From contig JAYEVK010000106.1 of assembly GCA_036346275.1 (NCBI GenBank), positions 1 through 64,000 of the forward strand: a stretch of 64,000 nt of DNA, written 5' to 3'. Numbering within the stretch: the first letter of the stretch is position 1; each line of letters begins with the position of its first letter. Below the pieces are notes generated by a model. It saw nothing but the letters and a program-made list of their open reading frames with translations. It searched no databases and was not told where the DNA came from. The position numbers and the translations under genes were made by a program. Below, in pieces: positions 54,121 to 64,000 of the stretch. The stretch is from Otatea glauca (Eukaryota > Streptophyta > Magnoliopsida > Poales > Poaceae).

Positions 54121-55060
54121 GACTTCTTTTTTATTATGGCTTACATTCATGTTGCTCCGTAGAGAGTTGGAGGTGTTACGGGTTATCCATATATAGTACC
54201 GCCGACAGTATGATGGGCGTCAGCCCCCCTTGATTTACCATTGAGTTCGGCCTTGACATCGTATATACATATATAAGTAGTACTCCACTCTACGTGCACA
54301 CGCACTTGCTACCCGGCCACACCACATGCTCATATATAATTGTATATTACTAATTCCTTGTGCCTGTGCTTACATTACTATGTGCATAAAAGAGGGGGCA
54401 AACACAACAGAGCTTACAAGGTCGTGCAAAACCACAAAGTCTGCTTTTTTAGCCCGTTGACATGTTTTTTAACAAATTTGTCCCTGTGTAAATACAATTG
54501 CAAAAAATAGCCCATTCACTCACTACAAAAGCGCTAGCAGGTGACATGTGCTTCTGTTGCTTTCTCCCTTTTCTTGTCACTGTTGTTGTTGCCACCTCGG
54601 TCGCTGCAGCAATGGTGGTGGGGCCTTCTCCCCATATAAGGTTAGGGAGGCTCGATGATCGGTGTGGCGGTGGTGACGTGTCACGGGAAAACAAATGATG
54701 TAAGTTAAAACTTGAAGTATGTTGGTAAAGTATGTAAAACAAAAAAGAAAGTATTAGTGCTAAAAGCAACATCAATTGGTTTATTTTGCTCGTAGTAAGA
54801 GATTTAATAAAAAAACATGAGATTTAAGCCCGACCAAATCTAACTTAGTTCTCATCAAATAGCTATATATATCCAAAATAAATTTAATCTATTTACTGTT
54901 TTAAACTGACATAATCTATATATATCCAAACCTATTAGCACTCTTGGATGTTAAGTCAGGGAATCGGAGTACTTTTACCTTGTGTTTGTTGTGTCTTATT
55001 TGGGGTCATCACAGATCACACTAGGCAATGAGATGGATCGGGCCTATCGAGTACAATACA
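54121..55060. other. Intergenic, no gene recognised
   Basis: AT-rich sequence. A minus-strand frame at 54449-54775 begins with a hydrophobic run but has no known domain and low-complexity composition. No repeat ends identified. Confidence 0.35.
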
Positions 55061-55068
55061 CTACTGTC

Positions 55069-56150
55069 TAAGGATTCAAATTTCGTTTTCGGATAAAATA
55101 TCGTTTAGGATCGTAATTCGAAATTTCAATGAAATTCAGGTATTTTAGACAAATATCGTTTGAAATTCAAAAATTCAAATTCAAATCCGATTTATTTTCT
55201 ACCGAAAAAATGAAATTTTGCAAAGACATCCTGAAATTTTGATGAATTTCAACTGAACGAAAAATAGTTCAAACGATGTCAAAATTTTTTAAAATTGTTT
55301 TTTTGAGGTTCTTGACACATAAATGATGTTATCATAAAAATTTCAGAAGATTATCACATCTGAGGAATTTTTAAAAATTCAAACATTGCTACTGTCCTGA
55401 TAAAACACTAACCGATAAGTTTGATCCGAATGAAAAATGGTACAAACCACGTTAGAAACTTTTGCAATTTTTTTTACATGGTTATGATACATAATTAATG
55501 TTCTCATAAAATTTTCAGATGATTATCAAGCATCATGAATTTTCAAAAATTCGGACAGTGCAACTGGAGGCTGACCGACAAATTTTCAACCGAATGAAAA
55601 ATAGTTCAAACCATTCTAGAAAATTTTGAAAAATTTTATAGATAGTCTTCATGCATCACTAATATTACCATAAAATTATAAAAATATTATCAAACACGAA
55701 AAAAGTTATAAAATTCTGACACTGTTACTACCTCGTTTATGCTAATTCTGTTTTTTAATTTTAAAAGATAACAAATGAAGTTAAAATATTTTATAAAATT
55801 TTCTGTTTGATCCTAAACTTCTTAATATAGTACCATAATTTTTTTATAACATTAAAAAGCATATTAAATTTTATAAAATTTTAATAGTATTTCTGCTAAA
55901 ATTTTAAAATATCTCAAAAAATAAGTTTTTGGACAAATTATCATCAAAGGTCACTTTCTTATGGGTTATTGATGTAATTGAAGTCAAATCCGGCCATAAA
56001 AAAATCAAAATCCGAAATTTTTTCATTAAATTTTGTCTGATTTGACCGAAATCTCACCGAAAAAAATCAATTTATTATAGCATTTTTAATTTTTTTTTCG
56101 GCTGGTAGTTTAGGTCTGGATAGGGTCCGAAATCCGAAATTTGGATCCTG
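55069..56150. mobile_element. Non-autonomous hAT element, family 2, 1082 bp
   Basis: Inverted ends TAAGGATTCAAATTTCG and CGAAATTTGGATCCTG; flanks CTACTGTC (55061-55068) and CTACTGCC (56151-56158), an 8-bp duplication with one mismatch. The interior has several diverged internal copies of AATGAAAAATGGTTCAAAC-type text (near 55255, 55430, 55593), indicating an old tandem structure of about 170 bp. No transposase frame. Confidence 0.8.
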
Positions 56151-56158
56151 CTACTGCC

Positions 56159-56903
56159 ACACTCGAGCTACTCCTTGGATTTCATCGATCCTTTTATTAT
56201 CGATCGGGGAGCTAGCCTATCGTTTGGACTTTGGAATTGGAGGCAATGCTGCTGCTAGCTTCTCCCTTGACTTGAGACACAGTGCCACGTTCGCCGGGAC
56301 GGTCTTGGAATGGTTAACCTAATCTAATCTCTCTGCGAGCTCAGTGCAAACAAAAAGTAATATGTAATGCTGTGTCTTGTCAACTGCGGCTAGCTGGCTA
56401 GCAATTCTTAGGTTCATTGTCCACACGAGAGCTTCTCATGCTCTGAAAAATTCACGCAACAAACATCCATTTGGTTAATTACTTTTCCATCTATCAAGTT
56501 TATATAGCGTATTTTTAAATGATCTTGTCTATAAATATATAACATATTTTATATTTTAATACAAAGTTAATGTGATGTTCCATTTATACCTTTAATAAAT
56601 ATTCAAACTTATTTGATATTTATTATGTACATGCATTGAATATGGTGATAGAGATAATATAGTCATTTTCAATATCTCTATCACCTATATATTAAAAAAA
56701 ATGTTTTATAAACTTAGACGGATTAAATAATACTATTGTTCCTGATCCCATTGATAGGACGATGGCCGAGCTAGAATCCAGTCAAACTGTAGTACGTCTA
56801 GTAATTAATGCATATTAACACCAATAAGACCAGCTGAGGATGAAGCAAGACACAGAGATTTGGGAACATTATTGGTTTTTATTATGGTGTCAGTTTTGTG
56901 CTG
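56159..56903. other. Intergenic, no gene recognised
   Basis: AT-rich with no coding content. Possible MITE remnant around 56495-56730 (TTTATATAGCG ... TATATTAAAAAAAATG) without clear ends. Confidence 0.35.
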
Positions 56904-57185
56904 TATTCCCTCTGTTATGAATTCTATAGTTTGAACGAGCTTGTTAAAAAATATAAGACTTGTATATAGATTTAATGAGACTTTTTCTACTATACAGCTA
57001 TTTGTTCTCTCTCAACTACATATATTTATTTATTACTATCACACACAAACTATTATCTCTCATCTTTTAAGACAATTAAATGAGGTATCTAAGTTATTTT
57101 TTACTCTTAACTTTTTAATTTCACCCTAACCTTAATCCTTATATAAAGTTAAAATACGTCTTATATTCGTGAATGGAGTGAATAC
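56904..57185. mobile_element. Stowaway/mariner-like MITE, about 282 bp
   Basis: Ends TATTCCCTCTGTTATGAAT and (reverse complement of right end) TATTCACTCCATTCACGAAT are imperfect inverted repeats of the CTCC(C/G)TCCGTTCATGAATA type common in grasses. AT-rich interior. TA duplication is plausible at both ends. Confidence 0.5.
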
Positions 57186-57387
57186 AACCAATTAGTACTA
57201 AACCCACAATTGCCCAAATTTTTCGTGAGAGGAGAGATCGAGGAGACGCTGAACACGTACGAGTAAAAACGATATGGAGTTCTTGGTTTTTTTTAGCTTT
57301 TTGACATAAATTTTTTTCCAACTTTTGGTTTTCATTTGAACTAAATTGCAAATCTAACGCTTTTTCAATCGTGGAAGAACAGGAAGG

Positions 57388-58400
57388 TAGGGATGAAAAC
57401 GGATCAGATAGTTTTCGATCGATCCGGATAATTTTCGGATATGGATTTTGTCGGATCGGATATTTGTCTGATAGTATCGTATCGGATACGGATTCGGTAG
57501 CTCACTATCCGTCGAATACGGATAAGGATTCGGATGATCCGGATATTGATGGGTTAGATATTCAGATATGCATGTGGGCTAGGCCAAGACTACTCTTTTG
57601 GCAAAAAATGTTTCTTAATTTCAAAATCATTTTTTAAATTAATTATTTTTAAAACAATTTTTAATTATTAAAATTAGCAAACCAACTTCGAAAATTACGA
57701 ATTTTTTGATAAAATTAAGACACAATCTAACATTTTAAAATAAATTATTTTTAAGATTTTAATTTTCTCAAAAATTCAAACACTTCTATTCTTAATAGGA
57801 ACATATTTAAAATAAATAGCTAAAAATGTATAAAAACTCATAAATACATAATTTATTATTTTAAACATAATTCAACAAAGAATATAAATCTTGGTTCATT
57901 ACACGTAAGTTTTATATACTTTTTCTAGAGACATGATATCTAAGTATTATCAAATTTTTAGTGTGTTATGTGTTTACTTCCATTTGTATATCTGAGTAAA
58001 GATTACCTTCATTTTGTATTTTGATCTATGTGTATGATGAACTAATCGTATGTGTGTGATAAACCAAGTCTTGTATAATTTTGTTTGCGACATGGTATTT
58101 AACTATTGTCTAAGTGAATAAAAATGCTTATATTTGTTCAATTTTCAATAATATTTTGATCAAATCAACTAGTTATGTGTTTTCGTTGATTTTTTATGTA
58201 CAATCTAGGGGGTTATCATGTTTCGATAAATATTCGAAACCGTATCCGATTCGATTCGTATTTGATCTGTATCTGTATTCGACATTATCCGTATTCGATT
58301 CGTATCTGAACTATCCGTATTCGTGTCCTCATCCGAAAAAAATATGAAAACAAATATGGTAAAACTATTATCTATCCACATCTGATCCGTTTTCACCCTA
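57388..58400. mobile_element. Non-autonomous hAT element (Ac/Ds-like ends), 1013 bp
   Basis: Inverted ends TAGGGATGAAAACGGATCAG and CTGATCCGTTTTCACCCTA. Flanks CAGGAAGG (57380-57387) and CTGGAAGG (58401-58408), an 8-bp duplication with one mismatch. The first 15 bases equal the ends of the element at 22917, so the two belong to one family. Subterminal regions are dense in CGGATA/TATCCG motifs (GGATATGGATTTTG, GTATTCGATTCGTATC), as hAT transposase-binding regions often are. No transposase. Confidence 0.87.
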
Positions 58401-58861
58401 CTGGAAGGTGGCACGTGCCACCTGCTACGGTAGGGGACCATAGCAAGTCGACGTACTATAATTTAAAAGCACAATAGAGAACTGCCATGGTAGAAAGGGA
58501 ACCATATTTATAATTTCGGTTACATGCAGACTAAACTTTAAAAAATGAGCAAGGAAAAAAATATATCAAAACTTCATACATAGGACACGCGAGGGCTCAC
58601 GTGACGGGCCTTTCCATCCACCCCTCCCATTTCTTCGGATTTTATCCTTTTTCTTTGCATTTTGTGCACCCAACAAAAGCAAACCCGGGAGACCACCGTC
58701 AAGGAAGATCAAAATGCTCTGCCTCCCCCATTTATTGTCCCTTGAAATGTTGTAGGTGCAAAATATTTTGCATGGATTGTCAAGTGTATATGACTTATGC
58801 CATCATATACTCCATCCATCCAACAATATTAGTTAATGTTTATACGATTGGGTTCATGAGC

Positions 58862-59120
58862 TACTCCGTCCGGTCATAAATATTTATTTTGGATATCAGT
58901 ACGGTCTACAAGGTACAAATTTGACTATTAATTTCTATTACAATATATTTATAAAATTCAATAAAATTATAATATCATGATAGTACTTTTCGAGAAAAAT
59001 CTACATATATGATTTTCATGTATCCAATTTAAATATTTAAAAAGATATTAATAGGTAAAGTTTCTAAAGTTTGATTATAAATATTTTTAAAACGATAACT
59101 ATTTATAACCAGAGGAAGTA
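58862..59120. mobile_element. Stowaway/mariner-like MITE, 259 bp
   Basis: Ends TACTCCGTCCGGTCATAAATA and TATTTATAACCAGAGGAAGTA are imperfect inverted repeats typical of grass Stowaway-type MITEs with TA targets. Interior AT-rich, non-coding. Confidence 0.65.
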
Positions 59121-59531
59121 CAAATGTACAATACTATCATATAAATCAGAAATTGTTGGCGCTTAATAAAAACGAAATTAACCGCTGCTGCTACCATTAA
59201 AAAAATTGCATGAAAATTTTGTTGAAGAAATCTGCATGGGAATTCTTGCCCTGAACGTTTTCTCTTTCTTTTCTAAATGGTGGCTGCTCCCTAGCAATTA
59301 AAGACCAGCCTGACACTCCGGGCCCCACATGTCAGCAAGGCAGCAGGCGAAAGCTTCCTAGTTCCTACACTACACTACACTACACGCGTACCCAGAAGGG
59401 CCAGAACTCACCTCCCCGCTCAGCTAAGCTCAGATAATATAGCAGCCTGCTCCACCACCTCCTTTCCTCCCTCTCGAGGTGTCTCTTCTCTTCAATCTCT
59501 ACACACACTGCCAAGAAACCAGAGCAGCGCG
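59121..59531 (+). promoter_or_regulatory. Promoter and 5' leader of the Aux/IAA gene
   Basis: Between the MITE and the ATG at 59532. Contains a CACTA tandem (59369-59384) and a CT-rich leader (CTCCTTTCCTCCCTCTCGAG near 59460-59480). TGTCTC, the core auxin-response element, occurs at 59480-59485, but it lies in the likely leader, so its meaning is uncertain. Confidence 0.4.
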
Positions 59532-61672
59532 ATGATAGGAGCAGGACCCACTGCGCCGTTAGCCTCCGGCGAGCCGCCTCCAGCTGCTGCGGCGGAGGCG
59601 GAGGCGGAGGAGAACTCCGGCGGGGAGGAGGAGGAGCTCGAGTTGGGGCTCAGCCTCGGGTCCAAGAAGCAGCCGGCGCCGGCGCTGTGCCGTATTCTGA
59701 CGGCCAGAGACCTGCAGCCGGCGGCGTTGTCTCCGGACTCGTCCGTGTCGTCGTCCTCCCACGCGGCAGCTTGCGCCTCGGCTGCGATCAAGAGGGCCAA
59801 AGCGGAGGTTGGGCCCACCGCCACCACCTCACCGGGGACGGTTGCTTCCGGCCACCTACAGAGGTGAGCAACAAGAGTGACTCCAATTAAGCTTCTTGCT
59901 TCTTCTTTGTCTCTTTGATAGCAATACATGGTGCAAAAGATGTAATTTTGAAGCAGAGTAGCTGCAAGCCTGAAACATTTTTTTCGTCTTAAAGGAACGC
60001 TCGTTATGCTCGTTGTTAGGATCATCCTATGATGTTACTTTGCGCATGTCTTCGCGGAAAAGAGCCTCTAACTGTGGATCCAAAGAACCCCTTTGGCCGT
60101 GTGTAGGGGTGTTTTTGCCAAACTTGCCAAATTTGCATCCCTGCCTTTATTAATCACTTATTTCTATCAGCATCCTGCAAAGCCCTGAGAAAGATTTGCA
60201 AAATGTTTACAATCTGGATTATACACTTGTGATGGCTTCTATAACCTTCCCAAAAGTGTGTTAGCAAGAATAAAAAGGAGATCTTTGGTGGTGATTTGCC
60301 ATTCTGATCTGCAAATACCAACACTTTTGTTTGACATAACAACCAACAATGTCCAAAGTCCTAAGATTGTGTGTGGAACAAGAAACAGGATATCAGCAGC
60401 TGATTTCTGAGAGCTACCCATATCAACTTTCAACTAATCCAAACTACATTCTTCGGTTTGGCAGCAGCTATGGAGTGGTGGGATGGCCACCTATAAGAAC
60501 GTTCAGGATGAACAGCCTTTTCAGTCAGACTAAAGACAATGCTTCAGAGGCGGACACCAAGAAGACCACTACCAATGAATCTGACTTGCAGAAAGACAAG
60601 GAGGAGAGCGAAAAGAAGGGACGGGTAGCCGGATGGGTGAAGGTGAACATGGATGGAGAAGTCATTGGAAGGAAGGTGGATCTCAACACGCATCGCTCAT
60701 ACAAGACCCTTGCCTTAGCCCTTGAGCTCATGTTCACGAAGCCGTCCATCGGTCTTTGCGCTTCCAGTAAGCCTTAGTCTGAACTTTTACTCTAATTTCA
60801 CAGATATATTCAGGTCACATCATGAAGCTAAATGGTATAGAGCTTAGTTTCGCATAAATCATTACTCAAAAGTCAAAAGTGCAATGCTATTGCTACAAAT
60901 GGTAATGGTGAGACAACTAAAGACAGTTTTGCAAGACTTGTCATAATCCTCAGGTCGATAGGATTTATGGAGCTATAGTTAATGGCAGTGGAGTCGCATT
61001 TACGTAGTCCAATATCTCTAGACATGCATACTACTTAAGAAGAAGCGACATGATTGCAAGTATAATTTTACAAGCTTTTGAGGATGTTTTGATTAATCTT
61101 ATCCATGATCCTGAATTATGTTGGTCTTGGCATTGCCAGGTAGCACGAATTCTCTGAAGCTATTAGACAATTCATCCGAATATCAGCTCACCTATGAGGA
61201 TAGGGATGGGGACTGGATGCTTGTTGGAGATGTCCCTTGGGAGTAAGCCCGCTGCACTACGTAGCTATTAGAAGCTGAACTCTAATAAATTTTATACTTG
61301 TAGATTTTCCAAGTTCCTTGGAATAATTCTTCAGATGGTTTATTGAGGTGTTTGTTCTTGTGTGCAGAATGTTTGTTGGTTCTGTGAAGAGGCTCAGGAT
61401 CATGAGGGCATCAGATGCTAATGGTGTTGGTTAGATTCATTTTCCCTCCCTCCTACAGGCTATGTGTAGTCAAACATGTGAAGGAAGTCTTTTAAGTCGA
61501 ATTGGTCATAGTTGTTTGTATAACCGCCAGTAGTCTTTTAGCACTATAATCAGCTAACATGTACCCATTTTGGTTCCACCTTGATTGACACTCATTTTGC
61601 CGATGTTCTAATGTAGGGCCGTGGTTGCAAGGTATTCACAGAACCGCAGCTTCAACAAGAGGCAAATCATGA
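59532..61672 (+). CDS. IAA10: Aux/IAA transcriptional repressor (IAA10-like), 5 exons
   Basis: Exons 59532-59863, 60465-60766, 61140-61242, 61368-61429, 61617-61672; GT-AG introns, 284 codons in one frame. Nuclear auxin co-receptor/repressor: binds ARF factors and TIR1/AFB with auxin, then is degraded. Domain I LELGLSLG is at residues 36-43 (EAR motif recruiting TOPLESS); domain II degron VVGWPPIR is at 115-122, complete, so auxin-dependent turnover is expected. The PB1-type domains III/IV run from VKVNMDGEVIGRKVDL to DRDGDWMLVGDVPWEMFV with the acidic DRDGDWM motif, followed by SVKRLRIMR (nuclear signal-like). The tail is GIHRTAASTRGKS. The exon 2 acceptor is GCAGCAG, allowing two in-frame splice forms. 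Closest by memory to rice IAA10; the exact paralogue should be checked. Confidence 0.93.
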
Positions 61673-63072
61673 GAGTGCGCAACGAGCAAAAGAGCTATAC
61701 CGCTGGTGAAGCTTCAGTATGCGTTTGATATCACACAAGAGCACGCAGTATCTTTGGCATAGTTGTGAGATTACCTGTGTCTAGTTAAAATAGCAGAAGA
61801 TAAGAAAGAGCTACACCACTCTCCGTTCTATTCAACTTTTGCCTTCTGGTGCCCCTCTTCTGAGCGTTTTCTTTTCCTCTTTCCTACGCGCATCTGTCCC
61901 TTTTAGCCCCGTTTTGTGTACACTGTTGATCAGCGAGAGCATGAAGTGTTTTTGTGGCAGGAGTATGAATACTGTTGTTTGAAGCGTATGTGTACTTCTC
62001 CATGCACAACCTCAACACAGTTGGATGAACCAGCAGCACTTGTGCTCAGTACAGAGCCGTATCGCGCGTACTTGTGAGTTGTGACGCCAACTTGCAAAGA
62101 CAATGTAGAATGAAAGTTCCTGGGGGATTGCTGATAGCTCCCTTGCCTTGTTGTGTCTGAACCAACCATGCTGCAAATGCAATGGTGGTGTGATGCACTG
62201 ATGCGACCGCATGCCAACCGTGTTAAACAAACAGCAGGCCTGATTCGTTCCCAGATCCGCACGAAAGCCACATTTCCTCTGCCGGCCAGGCAGAAAAGCA
62301 CGCCCATTTGCGTGATCCACTGCTTCCTGGAGACGACAGTAGACGTACGCTTGGTTTCCTTTCCCAAAACGCCGAGCAGAAAAACTCCTGCAAGCAATAG
62401 CAGTTGCTATCGTCCCTATGGATACCAAAATACGCATTGAGCTAGTACAAGAGGTATCAAATGTATGTTTAAAAGGTAAGAGATATATGAGATACCGAAG
62501 TTTAATGGTAATTTAGTGATCCCTCACGGTACCTCTCTCAAAGATAGTAAAATTCCTATATTACCTGCCAAAAGGCATTCATCAGTTTCTTGCTCCTGCC
62601 CAGCTAAGTGTAAAACACGGTGATGGCACTGGCTGCCGCTACATGAGACGAGAGGACTCACTGGCCTGCCATTGAGATCTGGCAGCCCGACAAGGAAGAA
62701 AGAATCATGGACGCACTCCTTTTTCGTGGCCCTGGCTAAATTTCGATGCTCACAAACAATGGAACGAGAACTGGTCATTGCAGCAATGCAGGAATGGTCC
62801 AAGCAGAACAAATACTAGGAATCAGAAAAGATGCCACCAAGAAATGCATAATACACAAGGAACAGACCAGTGCTTGTGACAAGTATCATCAACAAGTGGT
62901 CCACATGAGAAATGTTTTAGGGCAGAGTACCACAACTCGACTGGACATCCCGACTACACAAAACCAGGTGTATAGGTTTGGGAAATCAGATACAGGAGAT
63001 AACGTCGTCTAAAAATCCACCAGAAGAATGCTGAAGAATCCCTGGCGCACACACACTGCACACTTAATCACT
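61673..63072. other. Aux/IAA 3' UTR and intergenic, converging on KAB1-like gene
   Basis: No gene recognised. Overlapping minus-strand frames at 61930-62440 show no known domain. The region separates two convergent genes, the Aux/IAA gene (plus) and the KAB1-like gene (minus), so both 3' UTRs should lie within it. Confidence 0.45.
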
Positions 63073-64000
63073 TCACCTGTACGATTCTGTGCGCTTCGGC
63101 TTGCTTTGGACCACTGCCTCAATCTTGTCGATAACTTCCGGGGTCAGCAGGGGAATGGCATCAAGAGCCTTCATGTTCTCAACAATCTGTTCATGAAGTT
63201 GCCATATGACAGGTTAATATTCTTAGGTGCAGAAACATTACCATCCAACTTGCCAAAAGAATTTATCTTCTGCAGAATACAGGCGCGTGGAATGTACCTG
63301 GCTTTCTTTGGTGGATCCAGTAATCACAGATGAGACATTGGGATTTGATGCACACCAAGCGATGGCAAGTTGGGCTAACGAAACACCAAGTTCAGAAGCA
63401 ATAGGTTTTAGCCCATTCACTTTTCTAAGTGTGTCGTCAACCAGAGATCTGTTAGCCAGGTTCTGGAAAGAGAAACGATGCTTTCTTATTAGGAACCCGA
63501 TTTACTCAGAAATAAACATCAGATAGGGAGACCTGAACTTGTATAGGCTTACTCAGAACCTGAACATGAGTAACACAAGTTGAATTAACATAAGGAACAA
63601 CTGAACACGAAAACAAAACTTGTATCAGTAGCTGATACACAAGTTGTTCGGTTAAGTTATAACAACTACCATGTTCCGGAACATTGACTCTGCAATGTTT
63701 TATCCATCCACCATGAATGAAAATATAATGATTAAAATAATTGCTGCATAAGTAATTGAAAGTTTTTGTGCCTTGGTTACTCAAACAGTTTGTTCGAACC
63801 TCATGCATGGACGAAGGTAATTGAGAGTCTGATAGTACGACGCTTTAACAACATACTTGCACCCTCTTGTAATCACAAAGAAAAATATCGTACAAGACGG
63901 GGGCGAGTAAACCATAAAAGTTTTGGCATTATATATTTAGTTTACAAAAGTATAGAAATACGTGTGTGTAATAAACAGACAAAATTTCCAATATTACCTT
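63073..64000 (-). CDS. KAB1: K+ channel beta subunit / aldo-keto reductase (KAB1-like), C-terminal exons, partial
   Basis: Minus strand. Penultimate exon 63462-63298 encodes 55 residues (NLANRSLVDDTLRKVNGLKP, then IASELGVSLAQLAIAWCASN, SSVITGSTKESQ). Last exon 63186-63073 encodes IVENMKALDAIPLLTPEVID through VVQSKPKRTESYR-stop. Both match the C-terminal third of plant KAB1/Kv-beta proteins, which have an AKR barrel binding NADPH and associate with Shaker-type K+ channels. SSVITGSTKESQ is the conserved cofactor-adenosine binding loop. The window's last three bases (63998-64000) followed by a GTAATA donor fit the Lys codon ending the preceding exon; the rest lies outside the window. Confidence 0.9.

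Noticed and set aside
54449..54775. Minus-strand hydrophobic frame as a membrane protein
   Set aside because: Low complexity, no homologous pattern, no plausible gene structure or neighbours.
61930..62440. Overlapping minus-strand frames of 155 and 141 codons
   Set aside because: Two frames overlap in the same DNA between convergent genes with no known domain; more likely 3' UTR sequence.

Overview
This is nuclear DNA of a grass (Poaceae). The protein-coding genes have many short GT-AG introns and grass-like sequences, and the gaps between them are filled with LTR retrotransposons and small DNA transposons of types common in grass genomes. From memory, the gene order CYP97A - CBS protein - telomere-binding protein - peroxisomal thiolase - Aux/IAA - K+ channel beta subunit matches the distal long arm of rice chromosome 2. 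I cannot name the species.

Layout. 1-12417 is the 3' part of a large, badly frame-broken Ty3/gypsy element. It has a sense pol, two ORFs on the opposite strand, tandem-repeat arrays and a nested Angela/BARE-type copia LTR. 12440-12757 is the 3' end of another copia element, whose LTR abuts gene 1. 13014-24517 is a complete 15-exon CYP97A-type carotenoid hydroxylase gene; its ~8 kb intron 12 holds a full copia element (304-bp LTRs, perfect 5-bp target duplication) and a hAT element. 25392-26417 (minus) is a decayed CBS-domain gene. 27.6-32.4 kb is a cluster of MITEs and small hATs. 33222-36774 is a complete RTBP1-like telomere-binding protein gene. 37.2-38.5 kb holds more hATs. 39036-41525 (minus) holds an ankyrin/PGG-family pseudogene and an XPG first-exon fragment. 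41985-45277 is a complete 14-exon peroxisomal 3-ketoacyl-CoA thiolase gene with a PTS2 signal. 46.4-49.3 kb holds a naphthoate-synthase exon fragment and an unidentified coding fragment split by a 2.46-kb solo LTR. 49.7-59.1 kb is MITEs, hATs and degenerate repeats. 59532-61672 is a complete Aux/IAA gene, most like rice IAA10. 63073-64000 (minus) is the 3' end of a KAB1-type potassium-channel beta subunit gene.

The four complete genes have intact reading frames across all joined exons: 616, 665, 459 and 284 codons. The retroelement coding regions are broken every few tens of codons, even in an element whose two LTRs differ by only about two substitutions. This contrast suggests residual indel errors in repeats of a long-read assembly as well as real decay.

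I see no bacterial-style operon, CRISPR array or new enzymatic system. The most interesting structures are: a cytochrome P450 whose haem-ligand exon lies beyond a transposon-filled intron and whose 5' leader abuts an LTR promoter; families of non-autonomous hAT elements with readable 8-bp target duplications; and clustered gene fragments that may reflect capture by transposons. The genes are not an operon and act separately: carotenoid/lutein synthesis (plastid), telomere binding (nucleus), beta-oxidation (peroxisome), auxin response (nucleus) and K+ transport.
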